In this document: one piece after another, positions 25,901 to 35,700 of the stretch
How positions within the stretch are numbered: the first letter of the stretch is position 1
Layout: every line of letters begins with the position of its first letter
Source: Corallium rubrum
Lineage: Eukaryota; Cnidaria; Anthozoa; Scleralcyonacea; Coralliidae
Reading direction: 5' to 3'
DNA length: 64,000 bases
Assembly (NCBI GenBank): GCA_964035015.1
Contig: OZ035998.1
Span: forward strand, 14,986,958-15,050,957
The notes under the pieces: model-generated
Told to the model about the DNA's origin: nothing
The model's database searches: none
Seen by the model: only the letters and a program-made list of their open reading frames with translations
Made by a program: the position numbers and the translations under genes

Positions 25901-27445
25901 AAGCAATTGTGTAGGTAGATCAATACGGAAATGGAAAATTCAGGACACAATGATGTGTTATCGGTTGTAAAAAGCAAAAAAAGAAAAGAAAAGAAACAGG
26001 ACGAGAACAAACTCTGGCGACATTTAGCACGTGTAGTTGGTGTCTTAGTAATGCAATAGTTGCTCGATCCAGTTTTCGTCGCTACTGAGATATATTAGCC
26101 CAATCGAATGAGGTTAATAATACTCGGATGGTGGTTCTTCCGTGCCTCGTGAGCTTCTCACCGGATCCTCCAGCCTTCCACCGTCCGCAAAATTGATCAA
26201 CACCTTAGGGGGCTTTCCATTTAAACACGGTTAGACCGGTCAGTCCGGTAAAATGGAACACCATATACGTTTGAGGCTTGGAGTTGTCAGACTGGAAGAG
26301 TCAATTCTGGCCTGACTAAACGGTCTGACCTTGTAAATTGGCAAGCGGTCATAGTTACCCCAGGCAGTTCATTCTACGAACTAGTTCCATCAAAGGGTGA
26401 GGGCCATTGGGTCAGTATATCTAAATACTGTCATATGTTTGTTACACCTTCCTTCAACCAATAAAGTCGCTTTACCTCTTTTTCTAAATCATTAATAATT
26501 CATAAGGAAAATTCAAATGTTAGTCAGCGTCCGCGTAGCGTGGTACAGAAACTGATTAATAAAAAACGTCAGATCTGTATCACATTTCAGACACGAATTA
26601 AACCTTAATTTCTTTTTTAAAAAAAAAGGGGGGGGGGGGGGGGAGTGAATAGCGGTATGAAAATCCGACAATCTGCTATTTTTTTTGGCAAATCCGACAA
26701 TCCGATTGAACCTTCCGAATTCGCACGATTCACGCAAAATTCATTTCAACACGCTGACAACTATACTTGAACTCGTCTATGATCTTTTCTTTTCCTCATT
26801 TTTTTTCATTTCTTTTCCATCGTCAATGATATAGCCTGACCATAACCAAGCATAATCCAAGGTAGGAATAAAACCGAGGTTCCGTAGAAAATTACAAGAA
26901 AAATCTATAATCCGAGGTCAATTATTGCATGGGAAAATCCGCAATCTTCCAACTTTCACAAAATCCAAATCCGACAAAAATGTTGATCGGTGCGGAGCAG
27001 CGGAGATAAGAACCTGGGTACGAGGTTGTACCGAAATCTGCACTGTTTTTCAAGAAAAAATCCACCTATTATTAAAAAATCAACCTATTAGAATTATTCT
27101 CTTCCCACATTACGGCCACCCACTTTGTAAATAGTACTTATTGTATTACTTATAAATTTTTATATTTAGATCTTATACGGCAAAGAACGACACAGACTGG
27201 ACCTTGGTCGACACTGTCACGACGCCAATGTTTACTACAAACCAAAGAAAGGAGCAGCCTTGATCTGGTATAACCACAAGTTAGACAAAAATACTGGCTG
27301 GTTTGGAGAGGTCGATATTCGCTCTTATCATGGTGGCTGCAATGTCGTGAAAGGTTCAAAATGGATTGCTAACAACTGGATTGATGCGAGCCCTGATTAC
27401 ACAAAGGACATAGATAACTGGGTCAAAATCCTTTTTAAAGAATAA
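10978..27445 (+). CDS. P4HTM: Transmembrane prolyl 4-hydroxylase paralogue 2 (complete, ten exons, 448 aa)
   Basis: Exons: 10978-11238, 14498-14579, 15582-15763, 17262-17323, 18562-18596, 19280-19454, 20016-20073, 20566-20690, 21352-21442, 27170-27445. They sum to 1347 nt, and every phase agrees. The N-terminus has one hydrophobic segment (residues about 4-28), fitting a type II signal anchor. EF-hand loop 1 (DVDGDGLLDPYE) ends exactly at 15763. Loop 2 (DTDEDGRLSNDE) is split by the 18597-19279 intron. The catalytic part has GHYHSHLD (His codon 20602, Asp 20608), YMTVLYFLNDVEEGGETAFP, YHGGC (His 27329) and SKWIANNW (Lys 27359). The known family enzyme is an ER-membrane, calcium-binding 2-oxoglutarate dioxygenase linked to HIF biology. 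The ATG at 10978 is the only in-frame one after a stop at 10942. An upstream exon spliced near 10952 cannot be excluded. The protein ends FKE with no KDEL-like signal. Intron 9 is 5.7 kb and mostly MITEs. Confidence 0.9.
11611..12144. mobile_element. Larger inverted-repeat element containing 11703-11880
   Basis: CATGCACGCTCTGATTTTAG at the left mirrors CTAAAATCGTAGCGTGCATG at the right, with GGCCGATTTTTATCGGTTGA subterminal. The smaller TTAA MITE is nested inside. Confidence 0.7.
11703..11880. mobile_element. TTAA-flanked 178-bp MITE with internal hairpin
   Basis: TTAAAGCCTAGG at the left, CTAGGCTTAA at the right, with CATGTCGCCGA/TCGGCGACATATG inside. The centre is a hairpin with TAATAAAGAACAATGC arms. 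Confidence 0.75.
12355..12640. repeat. Hairpin-plus-tail repeat
   Basis: Hairpin 12355-12454 (TTACAGAATGAGTGGCCG and mirror, loop with GAGGCGAAGCC). A shared tail follows ending GTGTTTTCCTTATGAATTA (near 12630). The same tail follows the hairpin at 5318-5463 and appears at 3340-3470. Confidence 0.65.
12930..13890 (+). repeat. About 1-kb unclassified dispersed repeat, copy A
   Basis: Blocks in order: CAACAACCCCTCGCC, AAATGGCTTCCCTATACAT, GATTCTAGAAAGAAGTATT, GCCAAAGCCCATGA, AACGAAATGGAGC (as complement), CGAGATTAGCACCCTCACC, GGGCTCCGGGCCTTCGGCC. The same blocks recur inverted at 51355-52600. No coding potential seen. After it (13900-14000) come short GGGCGCTTATTCGAGG tandem units. Confidence 0.75.
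14093..14221. mobile_element. 129-bp MITE, GTCCACACGTATGCG ends
   Basis: CATGTCCACACGTATGCGTT at the left mirrors AACGTATGCGTGTGGATGGG at the right. This short inverted-repeat type occurs in many animals (general knowledge). Confidence 0.7.
14281..14470. mobile_element. 190-bp MITE, ATAGACCACTTTC ends
   Basis: Terminal repeats ATAGACCACTTTCATA and TACGAAAGTGGTCTAT. Long inverted arms include TATTCTTTTATGTGCATCT. It ends 28 bp before exon 2 of P4HTM-2. Confidence 0.8.
14735..15366 (+). repeat. CAGTG/CAGTA pentamer array
   Basis: Diverged CAG-TN units at the left, pure (CAGTG)n in the middle with CAGCG and CAGTAGAGTA variants, pure (CAGTA)n at the right (15216-15366). P4HTM-2 intron 2. Confidence 0.95.
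16010..16985. mobile_element. Inverted-repeat element, ~90-bp arms
   Basis: AACGAAGTGGCTATA, TTCAAGAAAAACTA and GGTCCGGCAATCG at 16035-16100 recur as mirror images at 16870-16950. Contains the mini-MITE at 16148. Confidence 0.65.
16148..16255 (+). mobile_element. CTGGCGTTAGCCAG mini-MITE copy
   Basis: Core TCGTCTGGCGTTAGCCAGAG with TAACTCATTCCTGTCCGA at the left and the mirror TTCGGACAGGAAAAAGTTAA at the right. Nested in 16010-16985. Confidence 0.65.
16985..17135 (+). repeat. Degenerate tandem repeat of AATTTGTAACATTAGTTCTG units
   Basis: About seven ~20-bp units built around TTTGTAACATTAGTT between 16985 and 17135. Confidence 0.7.
17262..17323 (+). other. P4HTM: P4HTM-2 exon 4 (62 nt) between the EF-hands
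   Basis: Exon bounded by TTGCAG and GTAAGT encoding MGEFFIAIKNLYLGDNDIKQ. The ATG at its start is internal, not initiating: it joins in phase 0 to the first EF-hand exon and in phase 2 to the 35-nt exon at 18562. Confidence 0.85.
17741..18425. mobile_element. Two MITE copies in inverted tandem
   Basis: TAGTTAGTGGAGGGGGATGG occurs at 17741 and again at 18083, and its mirror ends at 18425. Each ~335-bp half is one element with internal TCGTCGTCACGTG boxes, and the halves are inverted relative to each other. In P4HTM-2 intron 4. Confidence 0.75.
19580..19822 (+). repeat. CCATT/CCATA/CCACA pentamer-like array
   Basis: Diverged TTCCATTCC and ACCATATA units lead into pure (CCACA)n at 19770-19822. 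P4HTM-2 intron 6. Confidence 0.85.
19855..19925 (-). repeat. tRNA-like SINE fragment
   Basis: On the minus strand, CACAGTGGTTAGCGCACGAG is a good tRNA A-box region. The downstream B-box position reads ACTTCGATTATT and is decayed. Confidence 0.4.
20385..20475 (-). mobile_element. Truncated CTGGCGTTAGCCAG mini-MITE
   Basis: TTAACCCAATCCAACC at the left and AACGCCAGACAATTTTACTC near the right. Half of the palindrome is lost. Confidence 0.45.
20980..21152. mobile_element. Copy of the 2325-2492 MITE in P4HTM-2 intron 8
   Basis: CACGTGATCGGTGACCCATT at the left, two ATGGCCGCC-type boxes, and GATGAAAACGATCTATAT at the right. Confidence 0.6.
21475..21750. mobile_element. Single related MITE
   Basis: GAACATATACATGGTTTGGA at the left mirrors CTCCAAACCATGTACATGTT at the right. 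The interior shares GTCACGTGTCCATAGAATTT and a CGTTCGGTATAATGAAGCAG block with 17741-18425. Confidence 0.7.
21895..22000 (-). mobile_element. CTGGCGTTAGCCAG mini-MITE copy
   Basis: Core TCTCTGGCTAACGCCAGATG and TCAAGGGGAGAGCT with GGGTTAA at the right. Confidence 0.55.
22738..23147. mobile_element. Fold-back element, ~180-bp arms
   Basis: CAAAATATTTTTTGATTT and TTATATTGAGGTT at the left mirror AACCTCAATATAA and AAATCAAAAAATATTTTGG at the right. It abuts the next fold-back at 23150. Confidence 0.75.
23150..23825. mobile_element. TTAA fold-back element, copy 1
   Basis: GGTGGCTCCATACAGTTTC and its mirror ending GGAGCCACCTTAA. The arms are nearly the whole element (about 320 bp each), with TTGTTGCTATGGCAACAATG in each arm. 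In P4HTM-2 intron 9. Confidence 0.8.
23870..24224. mobile_element. GTTGCA-type MITE, second copy
   Basis: Same ordered blocks as 190-520 (TTGTTGCAGCAAGCGTTGCA, AGCATTGCACAGCGTAACG, TTGCAACTTGTCTCGGAACA). It lies exactly between two large TTAA fold-backs in P4HTM-2 intron 9. Confidence 0.6.
24225..24921. mobile_element. TTAA fold-back element, copy 2
   Basis: TTAAGGTGGCTCC at the left and GGAGCCACCTTAA at the right, giving a clean TTAA duplication. Same arms and centre as copy 1. Confidence 0.85.
25136..25271. repeat. Hairpin repeat
   Basis: TTACACGGTGGC, GAAGATATGAATTTTATCTT and AATATTTTACTCATTCG mirror across a loop with GCTATGCTC. Arms about 60 bp. Confidence 0.7.
25272..27169. other. Rest of P4HTM-2 intron 9, no gene seen
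   Basis: AT-rich with short repeat scraps: GTGTAACA/GTTGCAAG boxes at 25580-25665 (GTTGCA MITE relic), an A-run then G-run near 26620-26645, and the inverted tail motif ATTAATAATTCATAAGGAAA at 26490. No exon-like block was found. Confidence 0.5.
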
Positions 27446-27454
27446 GACTGTTTC

Positions 27455-27945
27455 AAAACTTTACGATTTATTAAAGTGCCTATATATGAAAATTAAGTTT
27501 GTCTCATTTGAAAGAACACTTAAAATGCCTATGAAGCGAAAATTATTATTGTCTTAAATGAAAGAACTCTTAAAACTACAACGTAACATCTTTTGCAGAT
27601 CTTCGTTTCCGTGCTTCGTTGTTGAGATATTTCAGTTTCTTTGATATTATTGATTATCAAACGAAATCACTTCGAAGCCGATCCTGTGCGTCTATTAGAC
27701 ATACAGATTTTTAATTGATTTCGTTTGATAACAGCAAAGATACCGAACCTTCTCTGATAACTCATTATACACGTGTGACGTCAAAGTGTTCAATTTGCAT
27801 ATCAAAAAAATTGAAATATCTCAACAACGAAGCACGGAAACGAAGATCTGCAAAAGATGTTACGTTGTAGTTTTAAGAGTTCTCTCATTTAAGACAATAA
27901 TAATTTTCGCTTCATAGACACTTTAAAATGACAAAGTAACATCTT
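27455..27945. repeat. Fold-back repeat just after the P4HTM-2 stop
   Basis: The left part matches the P4HTM-1 3' flank (8045-8372). The right part (about 27800-27945) is its inverted copy: AACATCTTTTGCAGATCTTC recurs as the reverse complement. A possible polyadenylation signal ATTAAA is at 27470-27475. Confidence 0.65.
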
Positions 27946-28799
27946 TTGCAGTTTTTGGGCATTTTTGGCAACTCGCAACATATTTTTTCGGCACACAAGT
28001 TGTGAGAAAAAAGTGAGTGTGATGCGTCACATCGTCATGTGTCAACGGTATTTTTTTACGACGCTGCAAGTTGCAAAAATACAACTGAGAGATATCTTGC
28101 TGAGATAACTTACTCAACCGAGTTATCTTATAAGTGGCGAGACGAAAATATTTACCAGTTTATTACCAATAGAATGTTTGCACAAGACATCACTTTCGCC
28201 ATATTGGTTGATTTTTCGGTTAGCAAAGACTGTTGACAAGCCGCTGGGAAAGCACCAAACGGCAGAAAATGAGGCCTCCTCTTCGAAGACTGCCGCGCCA
28301 ATTGGTGTATTTAACTACTGCGAATCCAGCCTCAAGCCTCTCCCCTGATGTAAGGAGGTGTTTATATGGAGGCGAGCCAGACCGGGTACCCGCTTTGCCG
28401 AACTGACTTTTCAGTATTGGGTTAATTGATATGAGAAGGGCTAGCTTGCCTAGCCGGGCTGGCTTGCTTGTTGTGTAATTTATCAGTTCTGCTAAGACAC
28501 GAAGTCTCATTGTTTTAAATATGAACTGTACATGAACAAGCAGAACTTGTGAATTGTTAATATGTCGAAAAAAGAAGATAAAAACATATTTTGTCGCGTG
28601 TACGAAGCTTTTAGTGCCAGCCCTGGGTAGGCGAGGTCAATCGTGTTTATGATGGGAAAAAAACAGTCTAGGTAACCGAGATCTCGGTCTCACAAAGCGA
28701 GATCTCAGCTAGGTGGGCTGGCTCGGCTCTCATATAAACACAAGATGAAAATTGACAAGAAATGATAGCACAAGCACGATTTCGGCAAAGCGGGTTAGC

Positions 28800-29437
28800 T
28801 AGGGATGGGCGATACTAGTACAACATATCGATACCAACGATACTTACAAAAGTATCGATACTTTCGATACTCGCAAAAAGTATTGGTAATTTCGATACCA
28901 CTTGAGCCTGCGATGTTTTTGGTCAGTATCTATGAAAATCGGTGAATACTTCATCATGCAGGGTTGTATGATGCTGTTTTTAAATAAAAACACTGCCTCG
29001 TACCCAGGCGTCTCCACATACATATTTGCATACATATGTACATTCATATTTACACGAAGTACTGCAATACTTCGTGTAAATATGAATGTATATATGAATG
29101 CAAATATGTATGTGGAGACGCCTGGGTACGAGGCAGATAAAAACATTTAACTAAATGGTTATCACTTATATATTTAGGAAAACATTGAACATGCATGTTG
29201 ATATTGTTCAGTTTAAGATTTAAAATCATAATTGCAAATGTTTATGCAGCTGATAGACTATTCCTTGACTTGTTATATTTGTTACTTATTTTAAAATATT
29301 CTTCTTATTTTAAAAGTTATTTCAATCAATGTAAAAATTGAAGTATCGGTATCGATTTTGGTATTGGTATCGACCAAAATTCTTAGTATCGGACTGGTAT
29401 CGTATCGAACAAAAAAAGCTGGTATCGCCCATCCCTA
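28800..29437. mobile_element. hAT-type MITE with TAGGGATGGGCGATA ends
   Basis: TAGGGATGGGCGATAC at the left mirrors GTATCGCCCATCCCTA at the right. Flanks GGGTTAGC (28792-28799) and GGGCTAGC (29438-29445) match at 7 of 8 bases, as expected for a hAT 8-bp duplication. Many subterminal TATCGATAC motifs. Confidence 0.85.
28993..29136. repeat. 144-bp near-perfect palindrome nested in the hAT MITE
   Basis: CTGCCTCGTACCCAGGCGTC mirrors at the right end, and CATTCATATTTACACGAAGT near the centre. Very few mismatches, so young or under gene conversion. Confidence 0.8.
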
Positions 29438-29628
29438 GGGCTAGCCAGGGTGCCCGGGCTGGCACACCCCCTAAGATTAGGTTCGGGCATTATGTTGGGG
29501 TCAGGTTATATTAATTTCATTACGTCAAGTGGAGACATCTTCGGAAGAGCGTTCATCCGGCTCGCTGTTGTTTAGTGCTCACTGAGTTTTGCAAATTTAC
29601 TGGCTGCAAATCAACCAAACGTGATTGC

Positions 29629-29631
<3 letters not shown>

Positions 29632-29684
<53 letters not shown>
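29632..29684. repeat. AT dinucleotide run
   Basis: Pure (AT)n about 40 bp past the TRAPPC5 stop codon, in its presumed 3' UTR or just beyond. Confidence 0.95.
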
Positions 29685-29688
<4 letters not shown>

Positions 29689-29722
29689 CTATGTTCCACA
29701 GACCCCCAACGCAGAGATACAA

Positions 29723-32700
29723 TCATTTTGAATCGAATGCCTTGTCTCGTGCCACAACCGATTCTTCAAATTGTATCATGAATGTCGTTCCTTTGTGCCA
29801 ATGAGCTGTAACCTTTGAATGCTATAAAAAATTAAGTACATATATTACGAATATAAGAGTTTATTATACAACTGCATTAAAAACTGTCCAAATAACGCTA
29901 AAAATGAGTACAAATATACAGCGATATTTGGATAGTTAGTTATTTGGATAGTAGAAAACCGGTTTGACAGATTTTGTTAGCCAATCAAATTTATCACTCG
30001 GGAACTACTTCATGTAGCCCATGCTTATTATTTCGTCCTGGTTTTGTTCTGGTTTTGTCCTGGTGCAAGTCACGCTACTTCTCTGCTCTTTTTAGAGTTT
30101 TCTTTTTCCGTAAAAGTTTGTTGGTCAGAGCAGTTGTATAATAAATCTCTTATAAGATGTTTTGGTGTGTAGTATCGCTGTATATTTTTACTCGTTGTTT
30201 GTATTTTGACTCGCCCTGCGGGCTCGTCAAATTACGGCACAACTCGTAAAAATATACAGCGATACTACACACCAAAACATCTAATAAGATATAAATATTA
30301 ATTTTTCAGCGTATAGTCAATCGACAAATGGTCAAAGAATAAAAGAACTACTTATAACCCTGAGCACCACTCGGTTGAATTCGAGTAATTGTTGCAGTCA
30401 ATAGTCAACAGTCAAACCTTATACTTACAAAATTACACCCAAATAGTATTGCCTCGACAATACCGGCGATAAAGTAAGCACAGTTTAATCCACCTGTAAA
30501 ATAAAACGACAAAATTAACCACAGTTCAATTCAATTCACACCTAGAACAAAAGCTAACTGCATGAAGTAAGACCGCTGTCAAACGTTTTGCGTCTGCGCG
30601 ACGTCCGAGCTCGACCTCAGAAAAAGAGCGGGAAAACACTGAAATATTTGGACTGGTCCGAGAGTCCGACACAAAAGTTAAAATTATAAGCATACTACCG
30701 AAACGTTAAGGTAGGTAATTTGTGCATGGCTTCTTTGTCAATATTGTAACATATTCTGAATTTACCCCTTCGTAATTTTCTTTACTCTTTTTTTAAAACA
30801 CAAATGAATAGTCGAGTCTTACTTAAGCCGGTTTTCCACTAGGCGACTTTTTTCGCGCGAAGCGACTTTTTCTTTTGTCTCATGAGCTCTGAGCTGGAAC
30901 TAATCAGAAATCTATTGAATTCGAACAAAAGAAAGTCGCTTCGCGCGAAAAAAATCGTCTGGTGGAAATCCGGCTTTAGTCTTCACTGTCTGGTTGTTGT
31001 CGCCACGGCTAGTTCCCAATTTCTTGTAATGTTTACTCCAGCGAATTCACGCATGCACAAACGTTTGGCAGTGGTGTTCACCTGGGGAGTACGTGGCGAA
31101 TACAAAGAGTGTACAAAATGTAAAGGATAAAGGACTGGGGCTAATCATCCTTACTTGCAACCAGCGAATGAATTGCGAAGGACGCAGATCACCGTGGCCA
31201 CCAAAAAGGCATATCAAAGGCGCCCCCGGATCACAGCTAAGATGTATCCCTCGCAAAATTTCGATTTCGTTGACTATATAGGTGTTGGTTTTATGGAGGG
31301 AGGAAAACCGGAGTATCACGCAGGCGTAAAACCCTCGAAGGACAGGAAAAATCAACTACAGCTCTGCTCAGATGAGTTACAAGCTCGGCAACGGGGTCTA
31401 ACCGGGCCTAACTTTTTGCGCGCTAACAGCACACTCCACCTGTGCGCCAAGATGTACTGTTAGTGTACATCTTTCTAATCAAAGACCTTGAGATCTTGTC
31501 TGAAAACAAAGACTGGAGATAGGAAAATTCAAAACAACTATACTTTGCTGAAAACAACCAACACTAATAACAGCAGACAGTCCTACCTTTGTCTTTTGGT
31601 CTTGATATGAACTTATTAACTAGAGGTTCTTTCTCAATAATATAATCTGTAGTACATGGTTAAGAATAATAGTATACAGAACCAAGTACAAATACTAAAA
31701 TAATTTCAACAGGTAGCGTACATAAGCTAGCAGGCTACATAACATGGATAGACTATATGTGTCCATGTGTGTGTGCTGCAAGAAAGGATACAAGTTTTAT
31801 CATCGTCATTGGATTGCTCTAGTTTATCAGCTTCTTTCCCAAACAGTGACTAGAAAGATTTTCATTGAAACAAATAATTTTAATAAAAGCGAAACTTCGC
31901 GCAAACACCACGTTTATTATTTATTGCTTCGTTTCGTCCTGTTGCTTCAGGCCTTCATTGGAGCAAAAACTGACGACAACGACACCTTTGCTCTGACGAA
32001 GGCCTGAGTCAGCAGGTCGAAAGCTCAGCAATATTAAAATAATATATATACGCGGCGTTCCCACAAATTCTCGCTTCTATTACAACTTGCCACCATGCAA
32101 ACACTCAAAAAATTAAAACAATGATTTTCTGTCAGTAATGGCCAGTGGTTAATAGGATATTTCTATTTTTGATAGGCAGTGGTCAGCCAAAAATGCAAAT
32201 TTACTTGCTATCCCAGCGCAGCCAGGTGAAGAATCAGACATTTTAACGCTGCTCTGGCTTAAACGTTCTTAAATGTCATGTGTCATGCCATATATATCAT
32301 GTTATGTCATGTGCATGTCATGTATCTTGTCATGTCACGTATTATATCATATGTCATGTCATGTGCTATGTCATGTCATGTGCATGTCATGTATCATGGC
32401 ATGTGTCATGTCATGTGTCATGTCATGTGTCATGTCATGTGTCATGTATTATGTCATGTGCATGGCATGCATCATGTCATGTGTCATGCCATGTGTCATG
32501 TCATGTATTATGTCATGTGCCATGTCATGTGTCATGCTATGTATCATGTCATGTCATGCATCATGTCATGTGTCATGTCATGTGTCATGTCATGCCATGT
32601 GTCATGCCATGTGCATGTCATGTATCATGTCATGCCATGTGTCATGTAACATGTCATGTCATGTATTATGCCATGTGTCATGTCATGTGTCATGTCATGT

Positions 32701-35700
32701 GCATGTCATGTATCATGTCGTGTGTCATGTCATGTGCATGTCATGTATCATGTAATGTATCATGTCATGTCAGGTATCATGTCATGTATCATGTCGTGTG
32801 TCATGTCATGTGCACGTCATGTATCATGTCATGTGTCATGTCATGTCATGTATCGTGTATCATGTCATGTATCATGCCATGTGTCATGTCATGTCATGTA
32901 TCGTGTATCATGTCATGTATCATGTCATGTGTCATGTCATGTCATGCATCGTGTATCATGTCATGTATCATGTCATGTATCATGTCATGTATCATGTCAT
33001 GTGTCATGTCATGTCATGTATCGTGTATCATGTCATGTCATGTATCGTGTATCATGTCATGTATCATGCCATGTGTCATGTCATGTCATGTCATGTGCAT
33101 GTCATGTATCATGTCGTGTGTCATGTCATGTGCATGTCATGTATCATGTAATGTATCATGTCATGTCATGTCAGGTATCATGTCATGTATCATGTCGTGT
33201 GTCATGTCATGTGCACGTCATGTATCATGTCATGTGTCATGTGTCATGTCATGTCATGTATCGTGTATCATGTCATGTATCATGCCATGTGTCATGTCAT
33301 GTGCATGTCATGTATCATGTCATGTTATCTAATCGTCTCACCTCTTCTAATCGTGCCATATCATGTCATGACATTTTAAAACGTCTTTTTCAATAAACGA
33401 AACGGTATTACATACAAATGATTTATAGCAAAGAAAAAAGGTACATGTAGTAAGCTGTTATAAATTTTAAGAACAAAATTCTGATGTTTGATGTTTCAAA
33501 ATTCTAATGTTGATGTCGGAACCCTTTATCACAGTTGAACGTTTCACTTTTGGTTTTTCTACTTTCAATATTTCGTTGCTAAAAATCTCGGCACTTCATC
33601 ACGTTTTTACTTTGCTATATTTAAAACACTATAACTGCCTACACAGCACTCTTAAAAAATATTTTTTGCTTATCATATATACGCTTACTTTCCACACTGT
33701 TGTTTTGATAAACAAAAGAATATTTATAATTCGTGTTTCTCTTTTGCTTCCTTTTTCACGGAAAACAAGTACATCGAGCATTCTTGATCCAACGTTCTTA
33801 CCCATATCAGAAAGCCTATTCAAAATAAAGTAAATAATTTTCTGGGAAAAAATACAACAACACATGCAACACTGTGTTAAAGTACATATAAACCCTACAC
33901 AGTTTTCAGTATACAGGGCGAAAAACCAGCTGATAACTTCTGTTACAGTTTTTGATTTGGTCCATTCATTCCATAGATATCTCGCTTTAAACATAGCTAT
34001 TTATATGAAAAAGACGCAAATTATAGAGGATTGGGACAAGACACCTGTGACGTCATTTAAGAAACCATAGAAGGAACGATATCTGAGAAGGACAACATCA
34101 ATGTATTTGTGTAATAAAGAATCAAGTCAAGCTCTGAGTCTGATGACCACGAAGGTGGAAAACATCGTTCGTACACTCTTGTGTCGCTTGTGACAGAGTG
34201 AACAGAGTTGGCGTTTCTTAAATGACGTCACGCCTTGTCAGTTCCAGGCCCTATTTTGATCACATAATATTTGCGGCAATTTATTGGGACGTTCAAATTG
34301 GAGCATTTTGCCGATGTTTGAAGCAAGATATATCTCCGAAACGAATGGACCAAATCAAAAACTGTAAAATAACTTATCAGCTGTTATTGCGTCCTATATA
34401 CAGAAAACTGAAAACTGTATAAGGTTTATACGCACTTTAGATTTACTGCTGGTCTAATTCTTTTATTGTTATTGTCCTCTACTTAAAAATGATTCATGGT
34501 TTGGGGTGCTCCATCGAGTTATGGATGCACGCGGGAAGTTACATGTAGGAGAGCACGAAAAAAGCGGAAGAGATACTCAAGGCGATAGACGACACCAACT
34601 CTAGATTTTCAAATACTCTCCCAACTTCCCAAGCGCATTCATAGTCAAGGGCATCCCATGGTGTTCGCTCGCAAATATTTTCAGAAATAGTATGACTGAC
34701 AGAGACATGTGAAAGCAAAGCGTCTCACGGTGTTCGCTTTCAAAATCAAATTCAATAACTTCCTAATTAAGATATCTTCCAAACTCTTGCATGATGTTTT
34801 ATAAAACTCAGTTGAATGGTATGGGAGTTAAGGAGGCTGACACTCTGCATTTTCATTTGATCAAATTTCAAAAGCAAAATTCCATTTACATGTAGATATT
34901 TCTTTTGATAATCCTTTCAGCTTTGTTTGAAAATTAGAATTGAAATTATTAACTGTACTTACTAAACCTTCTTGATTGACAGATCATGGGCGCCAAGCAA
35001 ATCACATTTGGCGTAATCAATAATTAAAATCCCGTTCATCAGCGAACGGGTTTTTCAAAACTAAAGAGCTCAGCTGCAGGCGTCAGTTTCAAGCCCTCTC
35101 CCCAGTCCCCTGATCTAGTCTCCCAAACGGCAACATGTAACGCCCGCAGGCTATCAATTGCGCATCACGGGTACAACTGATTGTCACATTGCTAACAAAT
35201 TGCAACATTAACTAGAATTCTAATGTTGGTATATGTACTGTATCAAGCGACAAATTAGATGAAATTTATTACAGTATATGATGTTGTCTTACTTGGTTTG
35301 AAGATCTGCTACAGTTGCGACCCTATTCTGAGAATATTGAACAATTTCTGAGAACAATAAAGCAAAGGAGCTTACATGAACCTATATTTAATTAAAAATC
35401 AAATTAAACACCAGCGCTCGAAATGACGGGGGGTCAGGGGTTAATGACCCCCTGCTTTCACGATTTGACCCCCCCCCAAAAAAAACCCCCCAAAAAACCC
35501 CAAAAAAATAAAAACACTTACGGGCGGTCAACTTGACCGCTCAAGTTTTAACGAAATAAGGTTTATGTCATCACTTTTCCTGCACTCTTTTATAGTTCAA
35601 ACACAGGGAGTAACATAAACCATTCCAGCTGAAATCTTCAAATGCATTTAGGACTCAAGGATAGTTTTAAGCCACTTTATTAATGCTTGCGTAAAGTTTG

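Larger units (their letters stand above)
27946..29722. other. Intergenic region between convergent P4HTM-2 and TRAPPC5
   Basis: Contains a GTTGCA-type scrap (27960-28080), a GC-rich inverted repeat with CGAGCCAGAC/GGCTGGCTCG boxes (28350-28780), the hAT MITE 28800-29437, and an AT run next to the TRAPPC5 stop. Confidence 0.5.

Noticed and set aside
32280..33332. 350-codon frame in the CATGT satellite
   Set aside because: Cys/His/Met/Ser repeat dictated by the pentamer; overlapping open frames exist too.
35028..35060. Hairpin followed by T-run (CCCGTTCATCAGCGAACGGG)
   Set aside because: Looks like a bacterial terminator, but this is animal nuclear DNA inside an intron.
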